From a virus: 44,564 nucleotides of DNA. The notes under the pieces were generated by a model. The model ran no database searches and was not told where the DNA came from. It saw only the letters and a program-made list of their open reading frames with translations. This document shows positions 21,746 through 29,879 of the stretch, in pieces. Where the stretch lies: IMG/VR virus record IMGVR_UViG_3300008120_000266, positions 1 through 44,564 of that record, one strand, 5' to 3'. The position numbers and the translations under genes are program-made. Every line of letters begins with the position of its first letter. Position 1 is the first letter of the stretch.

Positions 21746-22149
21746 AAAAAATAAAAATCCAATCAGTTACATTTAATGAATATACAGATTATTATTCATT
21801 TCAAGTAGAACCATATTCTAAATTATTAGATGTTTATATAATTAACTTTTCATTTCATATTGTATATGAACTTCCCTTGGAACAAGAGTATTCAAATAAG
21901 AATAAAACATTTTCTTTTTATACGATAGATACTCTATCATCAAATACTATTCCCTTTAATTATGAATATTTTAAAATGATTGAAATTAATAGTAATACAC
22001 CACCATCATTTTATACATCATCTTCTGGTAGTACAGTTAATATATCATTGAGTCCATTACCGGATAGTAAATTACGTCTTGTTTTATTTAATGAAATAAA
22101 ACCACTTGAAGAAAATAGAGATGAAAAAATTAGTTCTATTTTAGAATAA
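21742..22149 (+). CDS. unknown protein with shared C-terminal motif
   Basis: 135 aa, unrecognised. Beta-rich and rich in Ser, Thr and Tyr, with a low-complexity SFYTSSSGSTVNISLSPL stretch. It ends ENRDEKISSILE, a member of the shared C-terminal motif. Overlaps the NadR-like gene by ATGA. Confidence 0.57.
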   Translation: MKKIKIQSVTFNEYTDYYSFQVEPYSKLLDVYIINFSFHIVYELPLEQEYSNKNKTFSFYTIDTLSSNTIPFNYEYFKMIEINSNTPPSFYTSSSGSTVNISLSPLPDSKLRLVLFNEIKPLEENRDEKISSILE

Positions 22150-22153
22150 TTTT

Positions 22154-22161
22154 TATATTTG
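22154..22161 (+). promoter_or_regulatory. host-type promoter -7 box
   Basis: TATATTTG 13 nt before the ATG at 22175. Confidence 0.6.
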
Positions 22162-22174
22162 TAAAAAATATCAT

Positions 22175-22570
22175 ATGCGATTTTTATTAGTTATACTTTT
22201 ATTATTAACAAATATTATTTACTCACAAGATACAACTAAGTATCATGGTGGTATAAGTATAACTATGTCTAAAAAAATAGATTCTTTAATCAATAGAAAA
22301 TCTAATCAACCTCAAAAAATTTATAAAATTCAACTTTATTTTGAAGTAAATAAAAAAGATATAATACTTAAAAAAAAGGAACAATTTGATACGTACCACC
22401 CAGATATGGAATCTATTATTTATTTTGACAGACCTTATTGGAAATTAAAAGTTGGTAGTTTCATAGATAGAGACGAAGCTGAAGACTTTATGATGTCTAT
22501 AATAAAATGGTACCCCTATTCATTTATAACAGAAGAATATGAGCACATACGGAAAAAAGGCGTTGAATAA
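22175..22570 (+). CDS. exported SPOR-domain-like protein
   Basis: 131 aa. Signal peptide at residues 1-18 (MRFLLVILLLLTNIIYSQ). The C-terminal 75 residues resemble a SPOR repeat: KIQLYFEVNKKD, then WKLKVGSFIDRDEAEDFM. SPOR domains bind glycan strands stripped of stem peptides at division sites. With the RlpA-like protein at 100 (RlpA proteins often pair with SPOR), this hints that the phage targets the septal wall. The gene overlaps the next by 32 nt. Confidence 0.68.
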   Translation: MRFLLVILLLLTNIIYSQDTTKYHGGISITMSKKIDSLINRKSNQPQKIYKIQLYFEVNKKDIILKKKEQFDTYHPDMESIIYFDRPYWKLKVGSFIDRDEAEDFMMSIIKWYPYSFITEEYEHIRKKGVE

Positions 22571-22904
22571 TTGGAACTATACTTATTCAAAGGAAAACGC
22601 TTTGAGATTTAATCATACCTCGATAGACCTACAATTAGAAATACTACAAAAGTGGTATCCAATTGGAATGAAATGTGTGAAATACAATATCTATTTCAAA
22701 AGATATGAAGATATTAAATTTGAAGTAATTGGTTATGAAAAACTTGTTGGTGAATTCTACAACTTAATACTACATAAGTTTATTTCATATGGAGGAGGAT
22801 TTGTAAAGGAAAAAATAACAGCACACCCAATTCATTTTAAACCAACAGATGAATATCTTAAAATGTTATTAAGAGAAAAAAAATTAAATAATTTAGGTAT
22901 ATAA
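22539..22904 (+). CDS. unknown protein with shared C-terminal motif
   Basis: 121 aa, unrecognised. Aromatic and basic, with no signal peptide. It ends LLREKKLNNLGI, a strong match to the C-terminal motif. The 5' end overlaps the SPOR gene by 32 nt. Confidence 0.57.
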   Translation: MSTYGKKALNNWNYTYSKENALRFNHTSIDLQLEILQKWYPIGMKCVKYNIYFKRYEDIKFEVIGYEKLVGEFYNLILHKFISYGGGFVKEKITAHPIHFKPTDEYLKMLLREKKLNNLGI

Positions 22905-22939
22905 TATATCATGATGTTACATGATTAAAATAAATTTAG

Positions 22940-22947
22940 TATATTTG
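22940..22947 (+). promoter_or_regulatory. host-type promoter -7 box
   Basis: TATATTTG 24 nt before the ATG at 22971. Confidence 0.6.
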
Positions 22948-22970
22948 TATAATTAAAACTGTAAATTAAT

Positions 22971-25262
22971 ATGAGCGAATTAGAAAACAATTCATTAGAA
23001 GAAGTAAAAACTGAACCAATTATCGGTAAGTTTAAACCAAAAAGAAAATTTTTAAACTTTGTATCATCTGTAAATGGAGCGAGAGTGCGTTTTATTAGAG
23101 ACGTTGCTTTCATTGATGGTGGTAAACTATCAGGTCTTTTAGACAATGTTATCTTTAAAGTAACTATTTGTGATGAAGGTACAATCAATTTTGAAGAGCA
23201 AAAAGGAACAAATCTTACTGATGATGATATGATTAAGCGATTGATCGCTGATATTGATGCAACAGATGTTACTGGTTATGCTCAAAAATTCGTAGTTAGT
23301 GGTTTGAGATTTACTGATATTGATGGTAATCCATGTTTCTTAGAAGTTGAACATGAGAAACCTATCAATGTTTTAGCATCATTATTTGATCAAGAAGAAG
23401 AAAAAGTAGAAGTATCTGAGAAAGGTTTATCTATTTTAGATATGTTATTTTCTGATGATGATAATGATTTGGTTGAAGAAAATTTAGAACTATCTGAAAA
23501 AGATGTTGAAATCATTTTAGAAACGGTACAAAATCCACCAGCTCCAAACGAAGCTCTTAAATCAGCGAATGAAAGTTATATGGAAGAGCAATTTCGTAAA
23601 ATGAACGAAAGAAAAATCGTTGAGTTAGAAGATAGAGTTGTTGAGAAACACAAAGATATCGCTAAGTACAAATCTGAAGTTAAACAAGCTGAGGCTAAGT
23701 TAAAAGAATCTACGGAACAGTTGGAAGTTTTAGAAACACGTTTAGAAACTTTAAAACCAACTGAAGAACCAAATGGTTATGTATTCCGAGTTTCTGAGGA
23801 ATTAAAGTTAGAAACTGGATTAGATGAATCCAATCGTGAGATTGTTGATAGAATAGCAGATATCATGAAGTTGAAAAAAGATGTACTTTTTGATTACTTG
23901 ACTGGTGGTTACTATAATATCTACTTTGGTGATAAGAATGACTTTAATAAAGTTGAACTTACTATTGAGATTTTAAATAAAATCAAATTAATTGATCCGG
24001 TCGGTAAATTTGAACCATCAGAGGTAGATGGTCGCCAAGTTATTCAATATAGAGGTAAATTAAATTGGCATCAACTTACTGATAAGATGATTAGAAAAGG
24101 TTTTGAACAAAACGTTGAGTTTGATAAACTAACTGGTTCTAACTCTTATGAGCAAAAAGAAGAAGAGTTTACAATTGTCACTGATACCACTGATGTTACA
24201 GATGAAGATTTCAATGACGTTGTTGAAGTTTCTACTAATGAAGTTGAAAGTAAGACTAAATCTGAAAAATCATTTATCACTTTAAATGAGTATTTAACAC
24301 CAACAAACTTAGTTGTTTTAGGTACTTCTTCACACGAAGATAAAGAGTTTAAAGAAGCCTTATCAATAAACGATGGACTTGCTACTCTTGATATTAGACG
24401 TGGTGGTAAAAAGATGAAAGCGTTTACTGAAATCGAAACTGCTGGTTCTATCTCAGTTATCACGTTAGAAGAATATGTATCATTTATCTCAAGTTTAGAT
24501 AAAGATGAAGTTGATTTCTTATCTGGTGTATATGAAGCACTATTCTTACCAAACTTCACTGGTAAATTAGAGATTGGTATTAAAGGGAAAGATGGTTGGA
24601 TTACTGATAGTTCTATCTTAAAAGAAGAGTATATTCAGAATAAACCAGGAATTCGTCAAATCTTGTTGAATATCCCAGAGGGTCAAAAAGTTAATTTAAT
24701 TGAGGATCATGACATTACTCCATTAACATGTAGAGTCAAATCTAATGTGAATAAGAGTGTAGAGGGTGATTATAAAACATATGAAACATATGATACTCCT
24801 ACTAACTTTGTAATCTTAGGAGCCGATTATAATGGTAGAGATATTGAAATCACTGATGATTACTATTCAGCAGATCTTCAACTAAATGGGGAACCAGTAA
24901 AATTATCAAATTGGGGTTCTTCTTTTGAAACTGAAGGTCACGTATCATTTATGTCACTTAAAACATATCAAAAGTGGATTAAAGAATTTGAGGCTGAAGG
25001 TGATATGGGTGTTGAAGCTGTTTTAGTAACTGGTTTCAAAGGTGAAATTAAAGTAGCAGCTCAATTAGAAGATGATACATTATCAACTAACTTTGACTTT
25101 GGAGATTATATCTTACATCAAGTAGAAGATTCACAAGGAGTAATTATAAACTTAGTTACTAATGAAGATATAAATATAAAGTTGATCGAAAAACACGATT
25201 TGAATAATCTTATATCTGAGTTGAGAGACGCAAGATTAGATGATATTTTAAGAAATGACTAA
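22971..25262 (+). CDS. large acidic coiled-coil protein with shared C-terminal motif
   Basis: 763 aa, unrecognised. The most GC-balanced codon use of the window suggests high expression. A charged coiled coil covers about residues 210-262. The C-terminal third contains an internal duplication: TPTNLVVLGTSSHEDKEF near 442 and TPTNFVILGADYNGRDIEI near 605, each followed by a VSFI- or VSFM-containing segment. It ends SELRDARLDDILRND, the C-terminal motif. Host-type promoter, so probably early. It might organise a phage structure in the infected cell; that is speculation. Confidence 0.62.
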   Translation: MSELENNSLEEVKTEPIIGKFKPKRKFLNFVSSVNGARVRFIRDVAFIDGGKLSGLLDNVIFKVTICDEGTINFEEQKGTNLTDDDMIKRLIADIDATDVTGYAQKFVVSGLRFTDIDGNPCFLEVEHEKPINVLASLFDQEEEKVEVSEKGLSILDMLFSDDDNDLVEENLELSEKDVEIILETVQNPPAPNEALKSANESYMEEQFRKMNERKIVELEDRVVEKHKDIAKYKSEVKQAEAKLKESTEQLEVLETRLETLKPTEEPNGYVFRVSEELKLETGLDESNREIVDRIADIMKLKKDVLFDYLTGGYYNIYFGDKNDFNKVELTIEILNKIKLIDPVGKFEPSEVDGRQVIQYRGKLNWHQLTDKMIRKGFEQNVEFDKLTGSNSYEQKEEEFTIVTDTTDVTDEDFNDVVEVSTNEVESKTKSEKSFITLNEYLTPTNLVVLGTSSHEDKEFKEALSINDGLATLDIRRGGKKMKAFTEIETAGSISVITLEEYVSFISSLDKDEVDFLSGVYEALFLPNFTGKLEIGIKGKDGWITDSSILKEEYIQNKPGIRQILLNIPEGQKVNLIEDHDITPLTCRVKSNVNKSVEGDYKTYETYDTPTNFVILGADYNGRDIEITDDYYSADLQLNGEPVKLSNWGSSFETEGHVSFMSLKTYQKWIKEFEAEGDMGVEAVLVTGFKGEIKVAAQLEDDTLSTNFDFGDYILHQVEDSQGVIINLVTNEDINIKLIEKHDLNNLISELRDARLDDILRND

Positions 25263-25647
25263 AATGGAAAATGTTGGGAAAAATATCAGAAAGTACGTTT
25301 ATAGCGTACTTTCTGATTCTAATTTGGATTGGAGTAGTAAAAAAACACGATCGCTTGGTAGACAATCAATTACATATCACTCAAGTAAAATTGATTTTAT
25401 TGAAGATGATATGATACGAGTTAGAAATTATAAAATTTCATTATTTGAAATTGGTTTTACAAAATTAGAATTATATTTTCCTTACTTTGGTGTTTATTCT
25501 AGATTACAAAGACTTACTAAAAAGTCCGAAAAAAAGATGGAAAAACAAGCAGCCGATCTTTCTTTAAAAATGGTTTGGAACCATATTAAAGAAACTGATA
25601 AATCTTTTGTTAGAGATAATAGGTTGGATGAACTTGGTATAAAATAG
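25255..25647 (+). CDS. unknown protein with shared C-terminal motif
   Basis: 130 aa, unrecognised; overlaps the previous gene by 8 nt (alternative ATG at 25264). Basic, with a charged helix KKSEKKMEKQAADLSLKMVW. It ends KSFVRDNRLDELGIK, the C-terminal motif. Codons 11-21 lie within a perfect 13-bp inverted repeat (25285-25317). Confidence 0.58.
   Translation: MTKMENVGKNIRKYVYSVLSDSNLDWSSKKTRSLGRQSITYHSSKIDFIEDDMIRVRNYKISLFEIGFTKLELYFPYFGVYSRLQRLTKKSEKKMEKQAADLSLKMVWNHIKETDKSFVRDNRLDELGIK
25285..25317. repeat. perfect 13-bp inverted repeat within a gene
   Basis: ATCAGAAAGTACG (25285-25297), loop TTTATAG, CGTACTTTCTGAT (25305-25317). It lies near the start of the CDS at 25255 and has no T-tract, so it is not an ordinary terminator. 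Confidence 0.8.
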
Positions 25648-25669
25648 TTCCAAAAAATAAAAATAATTA

Positions 25670-26077
25670 ATGAGAAAAATAGAAGATATTGAAGTTGCTA
25701 GAAAGATGATAAACCTTCAACAAAGTGCAACATCTAGAAATTTAGAGTATAACCTAACTTTTGAGACAACAAAAAGATTAATGAGTTATACCCGATGTTA
25801 CTACACTAATGTTGAATTTAATGACACAACAAATATCTTTTCAATTGATAGAGTAGATCCAAAAAAAGGATATATCGAAGGTAACGTTGTTGCTTGTACA
25901 GTTGAAATTAAAAAGTTTTGGGCTTCTGAAAAAGTTGAAGAGAAAGAAGTTGAAAAAAATGAAACATCAGCTATTGAAAAGCAACTCTCCACAAAAAAGA
26001 AGATTCGTAAAAGACCAATAAAAAAATCAACAGTTAAAAATGATACTGATGATGATTTTTTTGAAAAATTAAATTAA
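25670..26077 (+). CDS. HNH-like protein with degenerate zinc site
   Basis: 135 aa. RCYYTNVEFNDTTNIFSIDR, then VDPKKGYIEGNVVACTVEIK matches the core of small phage HNH-type proteins (CxxC...IDRIDxxKGYxxGNV), but the second Cys of the first knuckle is missing (CYYT). A Lys/Glu-rich C-terminal tail follows. Nuclease activity is therefore uncertain. Confidence 0.6.
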   Translation: MRKIEDIEVARKMINLQQSATSRNLEYNLTFETTKRLMSYTRCYYTNVEFNDTTNIFSIDRVDPKKGYIEGNVVACTVEIKKFWASEKVEEKEVEKNETSAIEKQLSTKKKIRKRPIKKSTVKNDTDDDFFEKLN

Positions 26078-26078
26078 T

Positions 26079-26111
26079 AAAAAAACCTCGGATTTATCTG
26101 AGGTTTTTTTA
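26079..26111 (+). terminator. intrinsic terminator
   Basis: AACCTCGGAT, short TT loop, ATCTGAGGTT, then T-tract, just after the stop at 26077. The T-tract runs into the next promoter. Confidence 0.85.
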
Positions 26112-26117
26112 TCTTTG
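26110..26117 (+). promoter_or_regulatory. host-type promoter -7 box
   Basis: TATCTTTG followed by TA, 20 nt before the ATG at 26137. Confidence 0.6.
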
Positions 26118-26136
26118 TAAAATAAAATAAAATAAA

Positions 26137-26463
26137 ATGACACTAAAAAGTTACATAAGAGATACAATTACTAATTTTTTCATCAAGGGTAGTATAGTAT
26201 ATAGCGATGAAATATTAGATGACATTGAAGGAAGAGTAAATAATGGTGTCTATGCTTTTCAAGTAATATACATACCAGGTGATGGTAGTTTTTATAAGCT
26301 TAAGTTATTGAAACCATTAGACTATACACTTGTTAAATATAACAAAGAGTATGATACTTATTCTTATGATGGTGGTAAAACTTATAAATATTCAACTTAT
26401 GAGACCTTAATTTTTGATTTAAGAATTATAAGAGAGTTGAAGTTAAATAATTTATTAGACTAA
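26137..26463 (+). CDS. unknown protein with shared C-terminal motif
   Basis: 108 aa, unrecognised. It ends IIRELKLNNLLD, the C-terminal motif. Its 3' end overlaps the convergent GIY-YIG ORF by 38 nt. Beta-rich, with a YKLKLLKPLDYTLVKY core. Confidence 0.57.
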   Translation: MTLKSYIRDTITNFFIKGSIVYSDEILDDIEGRVNNGVYAFQVIYIPGDGSFYKLKLLKPLDYTLVKYNKEYDTYSYDGGKTYKYSTYETLIFDLRIIRELKLNNLLD

Positions 26464-27313
26464 TGAGAAAAATACACTTAGATAAGTTTATTGATAGACC
26501 CAGAGTTGAAAAGGCATCACTAATGTTTGTTGAAGAAAACAAAATATGCGATTTAATTTTAAATTCATTTTCTAATTTATTTATCTCATCTACATCTAGT
26601 TTTAAATAATTAAAATGAAAGTTTTTGTAAAAAAAACATTGACCATTTAAAACAATTCTAATACCATTAGAATTGAATGAATTTCTAATCACACAATCAT
26701 TTATCGAATCCCATTCTTTTATTAAAATTCCGTCTTTATATTGGTAAAATCTTACCTTTTGGAGACCAAAATTTTTTCTAGGTTCTATTTCATTCTCTTT
26801 GAATATTTTTTGAATAAAAGTTCTACTTATATTCAAAATATCTGATATTTCCCTAGTATTTTTATTCTCATTAATATACAATCTTCTAACTTCACCCACA
26901 TAAAAATCTCGTTTTATTTTCCATTTATCTGATATTTTATCTTTTGTTACTTTTTTCATTGGTAAGCAACCATTATTTGATGATTTTGGTCTTCCATTAT
27001 ACCCATAATTATAAGAGTTATATTTATCTATATAGAACTGTTCTCTATTTAGACAATCATCCTTTTCACAAAATTCCAAAACTTCAAATATAATATTACT
27101 TAAATCATATTTATTTGTTGCTAGTTGCAATATTGTATTTCCTGATTTTTTATTTTTTAAACTTGAAATATGTGATTTCCATCTAGTATAAAATCCATAT
27201 CCACCAGAAGCACTCCCTATATAAACTTTTCCATTAATTGAGTTGGTGAAAGATATTTTATATACCCCATTTGTTTTTGGGAAAAATTTAGTATCATTAA
27301 TTGTATATTTCAT
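26426..27313 (-). CDS. GIY-YIG homing-type endonuclease
   Basis: 295 aa. The GIY-YIG core is GVYKISFTNSINGKVYIGSA (residues 16-35), followed by the catalytic-type R (FYTRWKSHIS) and the Glu of NREQFYIDKY. Downstream is a helix-turn-helix region (TREISDILNISRTFIQKIFK). TTTTATATATAATAAC lies just upstream of the start. The last 40 residues run antisense to a small ORF at 26463 and overlap the 26137 gene, so insertion may have damaged a gene. Cleavage site unknown. Confidence 0.82.
   Translation of the reverse strand: MKYTINDTKFFPKTNGVYKISFTNSINGKVYIGSASGGYGFYTRWKSHISSLKNKKSGNTILQLATNKYDLSNIIFEVLEFCEKDDCLNREQFYIDKYNSYNYGYNGRPKSSNNGCLPMKKVTKDKISDKWKIKRDFYVGEVRRLYINENKNTREISDILNISRTFIQKIFKENEIEPRKNFGLQKVRFYQYKDGILIKEWDSINDCVIRNSFNSNGIRIVLNGQCFFYKNFHFNYLKLDVDEINKLENEFKIKSHILFSSTNISDAFSTLGLSINLSKCIFLISLINYLTSTLL
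26463..26609 (+). pseudogene. 5' remnant of a gene interrupted by the GIY-YIG insertion
   Basis: 48-codon ORF starting at the ATG overlapping the previous stop (TAATG); it begins MRKIHLDKFIDRPRVEKASL and MFVEENK, then degrades. The first 28 codons have the phage's usual codon use, while the rest is the reverse of the GIY-YIG 3' end. Reads as the head of a truncated gene, but could be chance. Confidence 0.35.
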
Positions 27314-27367
27314 GTTATTATATATAAAAAATCTAAAGCCAAAATAATATATATTAAATATTTTTAA

Positions 27368-27375
27368 TATATTTG
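27368..27375 (+). promoter_or_regulatory. host-type promoter -7 box
   Basis: TATATTTG 5 nt before the ATG at 27380, so the transcript would be nearly leaderless if this is the promoter. Confidence 0.45.
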
Positions 27376-27379
27376 TTAT

Positions 27380-27997
27380 ATGGATGAGAATAAAATTTTG
27401 AATGATATTATAGAAGCTTCTGGTTTACATCAATCTCGAATATTAAATGTGATAATATTTGGTAGTAGAATTTACGGCACTCATTCAGATAATTCTGATT
27501 GGGATGTTGTTATTGTTGGTAAGAACTCAGTTGAATCAATTGAAATTAAAACTGATTTATATAACATTCATATTTACACTCCTGATAAGTTTAAAGCCGA
27601 CTTAGACTGGCATATGCCAAAAAACTTAGAATGTTATTTTGCTCCAGATTGGGCCAAGTTGAAAGAAGATATGAAGTTTGATCTAAAATTAGATTTAAAA
27701 AAATTAAGACACGCTACTTCTCATGTTAGTTCAAATAGTTGGGTAAAGTGTAAAAAGAAGTTAACAGTTGCTGATGAATACAACATTGGTGTTAAATCTT
27801 TATATCACTCTTTAAGAATACCAATGTTTTCTTCACAAATAGTTGAAACTGGTAAAATAAATGATTTTACTTGTGCTAACTTTATTTGGGATAAGATAAA
27901 GAGTAAAATTTGGACTTGGGAAGAATTAGAAAATGAATTTAAGCAATTACATAATAACGTACTAACAGACTTTAGAAAATTAACACCAAAAATATGA
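27380..27997 (+). CDS. Pol-beta-type nucleotidyltransferase
   Basis: 205 aa. VIIFGSRIYGTHSDNSDWDV contains the GS-x10-D-x-D signature (FGS at about 27, catalytic Asp residues in SDWD). A helical C-terminal region follows. The family includes MNT-type, antibiotic-adenylating and CCA-adding enzymes; this length and the lack of an RNA-binding domain favour a small-substrate or protein nucleotidyltransferase. It overlaps the next gene by ATGA. Confidence 0.78.
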   Translation: MDENKILNDIIEASGLHQSRILNVIIFGSRIYGTHSDNSDWDVVIVGKNSVESIEIKTDLYNIHIYTPDKFKADLDWHMPKNLECYFAPDWAKLKEDMKFDLKLDLKKLRHATSHVSSNSWVKCKKKLTVADEYNIGVKSLYHSLRIPMFSSQIVETGKINDFTCANFIWDKIKSKIWTWEELENEFKQLHNNVLTDFRKLTPKI

Positions 27998-28185
27998 AAA
28001 CATTTGATCCAAACTTATATAATAGCATAAGAGTGTTACCATCATATGGTAATTCAGGAAAATACTTTAATATTGATCTTGAGTCTGGTGATCAAGATTA
28101 TATAGAAAGATGGTTAAAGGCAAGTAAATCTTTAATGAAAGCACACGATCGTAAAATTAAAATTAAAAAGATATATGGAAGATAA
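27994..28185 (+). CDS. small basic protein coupled to the nucleotidyltransferase
   Basis: 63 aa, unrecognised. Ends in a basic cluster HDRKIKIKKIYGR. The ATGA overlap with the nucleotidyltransferase suggests a functional pair. Confidence 0.5.
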   Translation: MKTFDPNLYNSIRVLPSYGNSGKYFNIDLESGDQDYIERWLKASKSLMKAHDRKIKIKKIYGR

Positions 28186-28192
28186 ATGGAAA

Positions 28193-28306
28193 ATGATAAA
28201 TTTTGACTTCGCTTCATTATATCCAAATAGTTTTACTATGAAGCTTAACTTTTTACAAATGAAGAGAAGAAAAAAAATAAAAAAGATATGGAAGATAGAG
28301 ATATAG
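28193..28306 (+). CDS. 37-aa peptide with a polymerase motif-A-like segment
   Basis: ATG at 28193; reads MINFDFASLYPNSFTMKLNF and then a Lys/Arg-rich tail. DFASLYPNS is the motif A pattern of family B DNA polymerases (DFxSLYPS), but there is no polymerase around it. It overlaps the following gene by 19 nt. Either a true micropeptide or a mobile remnant. Confidence 0.45.
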   Translation: MINFDFASLYPNSFTMKLNFLQMKRRKKIKKIWKIEI

Positions 28307-29043
28307 TTTTTGTTACTACTACACTATTTAGTGAGTGTTTAGAGGTTCAAAGAAATATAATAAAAAATATGTTTCCTGAATCTGAACATATATTAATTGA
28401 TGGGAGAGATATACAAAAATGGCCAAACTCTATGTTTTATTGGATAAATGAGATAAAAGATAGAAACGAAAAATATTTCATTCTATTAGACGAAGATTGT
28501 TTTTTAACAAATAAAGAAGAAATAATAAAAACTTTATCACTTCTTGATAATTATGATTATATAGGTTGTCCAGATGGATATCATCCTCTTAGAAACACAA
28601 ATCCAATAATAATAAATCCATTCTTATTATTTGGAAAAGTCGATAATTTAAATAAGATTAAATACAATATGTCTAATCTTAGATATAAGTTAAAACTAAA
28701 ACAAGGATTAGTTGGATGGAATGTTACTGCTGATATAAAATGTAAAAAGGAGTACAAGGATAATTTTAAATATCCACATAAAATTATTGGACCTTATTCT
28801 TTTATAGAAGATAAAGAACCATACTACTTTTTATTCTGGCATCTTTTAGACATAGGTATGAAATTTGGATATTTATATCCATACTATGATTCAGATAATA
28901 TATCAACAAATCCAAAAATTGATGAGAATTCACCTGAGATGGCAGTTCATATTTGGGAAAGTAGAAATATGAAAAGTGATAATAAATTAATAGGATTAAC
29001 AGCGAAAGAAAGATTTAATAGATTTTTAAATTTAAATATATAA
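28288..29043 (+). CDS. glycosyltransferase-like protein
   Basis: 251 aa. The N-terminal VFVTTTLFSECLEVQRNIIK and a mid-chain YFILLDEDCFLT (a DxD-type metal site on a strand) suggest a GT-A fold glycosyltransferase. The C-terminal half has WHLLDIGMKFGYLYPYYDSD and AVHIWESR. The donor and acceptor are unknown; phage enzymes of this type often modify DNA bases or surface glycans. Confidence 0.62.
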   Translation: MEDRDIVFVTTTLFSECLEVQRNIIKNMFPESEHILIDGRDIQKWPNSMFYWINEIKDRNEKYFILLDEDCFLTNKEEIIKTLSLLDNYDYIGCPDGYHPLRNTNPIIINPFLLFGKVDNLNKIKYNMSNLRYKLKLKQGLVGWNVTADIKCKKEYKDNFKYPHKIIGPYSFIEDKEPYYFLFWHLLDIGMKFGYLYPYYDSDNISTNPKIDENSPEMAVHIWESRNMKSDNKLIGLTAKERFNRFLNLNI

Positions 29044-29046
29044 ATT

Positions 29047-29289
29047 ATGAAACATTTATTATTTATATTAACTTTAATTATAAGTGGTTGTTATCATTCA
29101 AATAAACCAAAAGTTGAGTTTAAAGAATGTGTAGTAACTCAAATTGAAGAAGAAGTCGGATCTACTTTAGATGTAAAACCTAAATATACAATAGTAACAG
29201 ATTGTGGTGATACATTTGTTTTTAGTGTGAATAAATATAGATTAGGTGAAACTATTTATATTCAGAAGAATTATTATCCTCATAAATAA
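29047..29289 (+). CDS. small lipoprotein
   Basis: 80 aa. Signal peptide with lipobox LIISGC; the mature part begins CYHSNKPK and is beta-rich. Probably anchored in the envelope of the infected cell (superinfection exclusion or lysis accessory are possible roles). It overlaps the convergent gene at 29252 by 38 nt. Confidence 0.65.
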   Translation: MKHLLFILTLIISGCYHSNKPKVEFKECVVTQIEEEVGSTLDVKPKYTIVTDCGDTFVFSVNKYRLGETIYIQKNYYPHK

Positions 29290-29452
29290 GTTTAACAAAT
29301 ATAATAATATTTGGACCCTCTTTTTTAAATTTTAAATCACCTTTATATCCTTGTGATAAAGCTTTATCTTTATAATAATCAATAAAGTAATCAAGGTCTT
29401 TTTCAAAAACTTTTATCTTTTCAACTCCAATTTTTCTTACTAAATCATCCAT
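29252..29452 (-). CDS. small unknown protein
   Basis: 66 aa from the ATG at 29452 (MDDLVRKIGVEK), chosen because the longer frame would read through AT-rich promoter and tRNA sequence. Charged, one helix followed by two strands. Unrecognised. Confidence 0.5.
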   Translation of the reverse strand: MDDLVRKIGVEKIKVFEKDLDYFIDYYKDKALSQGYKGDLKFKKEGPNIIIFVKLIYEDNNSSEYK

Positions 29453-29536
29453 ATTGTATATATTTATAAAAAAATATAAAGTTTTTTTAAACTTTTTCAA
29501 AAAAATATCATAAAAATTAAAAAGGAAGAAAAACTT

Positions 29537-29547
29537 TTTAATATATA
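29537..29547 (+). promoter_or_regulatory. late-type AT promoter element before initiator tRNA
   Basis: TTTAATATATA 9 nt before the initiator tRNA. Confidence 0.5.
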
Positions 29548-29556
29548 TACTTACAT

Positions 29557-29630
29557 CGCGGGATAGAGCAGTCTGGTAGCTCGCAAGGCTCATAACCTTG
29601 AGGTCGTTGGTTCGAATCCAGCTCCCGCTA
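29557..29630 (+). tRNA. initiator tRNA-fMet(CAT)
   Basis: C1-T72 mismatch at the acceptor end (CGCGGGA/TCCCGCT), anticodon stem CAAGG/CCTTG with loop CTCATAA, and an A11-T24 pair in the D-stem (GAGC/GCTC). These are the classic initiator features. It lies outside the leader-controlled arrays. Confidence 0.9.
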
Positions 29631-29649
29631 CTAAAAAAAATATAAAAAG

Positions 29650-29681
29650 ATTTGGTGTTTTAAAAAACTTCCGTATCTTTG
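29650..29681 (+). promoter_or_regulatory. promoter of tRNA array E leader
   Basis: TTTGG box and TATCTTTG at 29674-29681, with the shared AAAACTT spacer, 35 nt before the leader E ATG. Confidence 0.7.
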
Positions 29682-29715
29682 TAGAGTAAAATAAAAACAA
29701 TTAAAAAAATATACA

Positions 29716-29811
29716 ATGAGAACAATAGTTAACATATCAATAGAAGCGAGAGGCTACGAGGCTTATGAGGCGGGGTATAGATTACCTATTGTCAGTAAAA
29801 GTGTATTATAA
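29716..29811 (+). CDS. leader peptide E (Glu/Ala/Gly/Tyr)
   Basis: 31 codons. Begins MRTIVNISI, then EARGYEAYEAGYR and LPIVSKSVL. The array encodes Tyr (2), Gly (2), Ala (2), the permuted Glu, and an Ile-like gene. TTGTCAGT (29789-29796), after the diagnostic codons, is complementary to ACTGACAA (29844-29851) in the terminator. This supports counting the permuted Glu gene as a real member of the array. Confidence 0.83.
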   Translation: MRTIVNISIEARGYEAYEAGYRLPIVSKSVL

Positions 29812-29837
29812 TATATTTTAATAAAAAAATATTATGA

Positions 29838-29868
29838 AACCCAACTGACAAAATCAGTTGGGTTTTTT
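29838..29868 (+). terminator. attenuator terminator E
   Basis: AACCCAACTGA pairs perfectly with TCAGTTGGGTT (11 bp, loop CAAAA) followed by T-tract. Confidence 0.9.
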
Positions 29869-29879
29869 AGTTTATACTT

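Noticed and set aside
27380-27997. CCA-adding enzyme for the phage tRNAs
   Set aside because: Only the generic nucleotidyltransferase head is present; the RNA-binding domains and motifs of CCA enzymes are missing.
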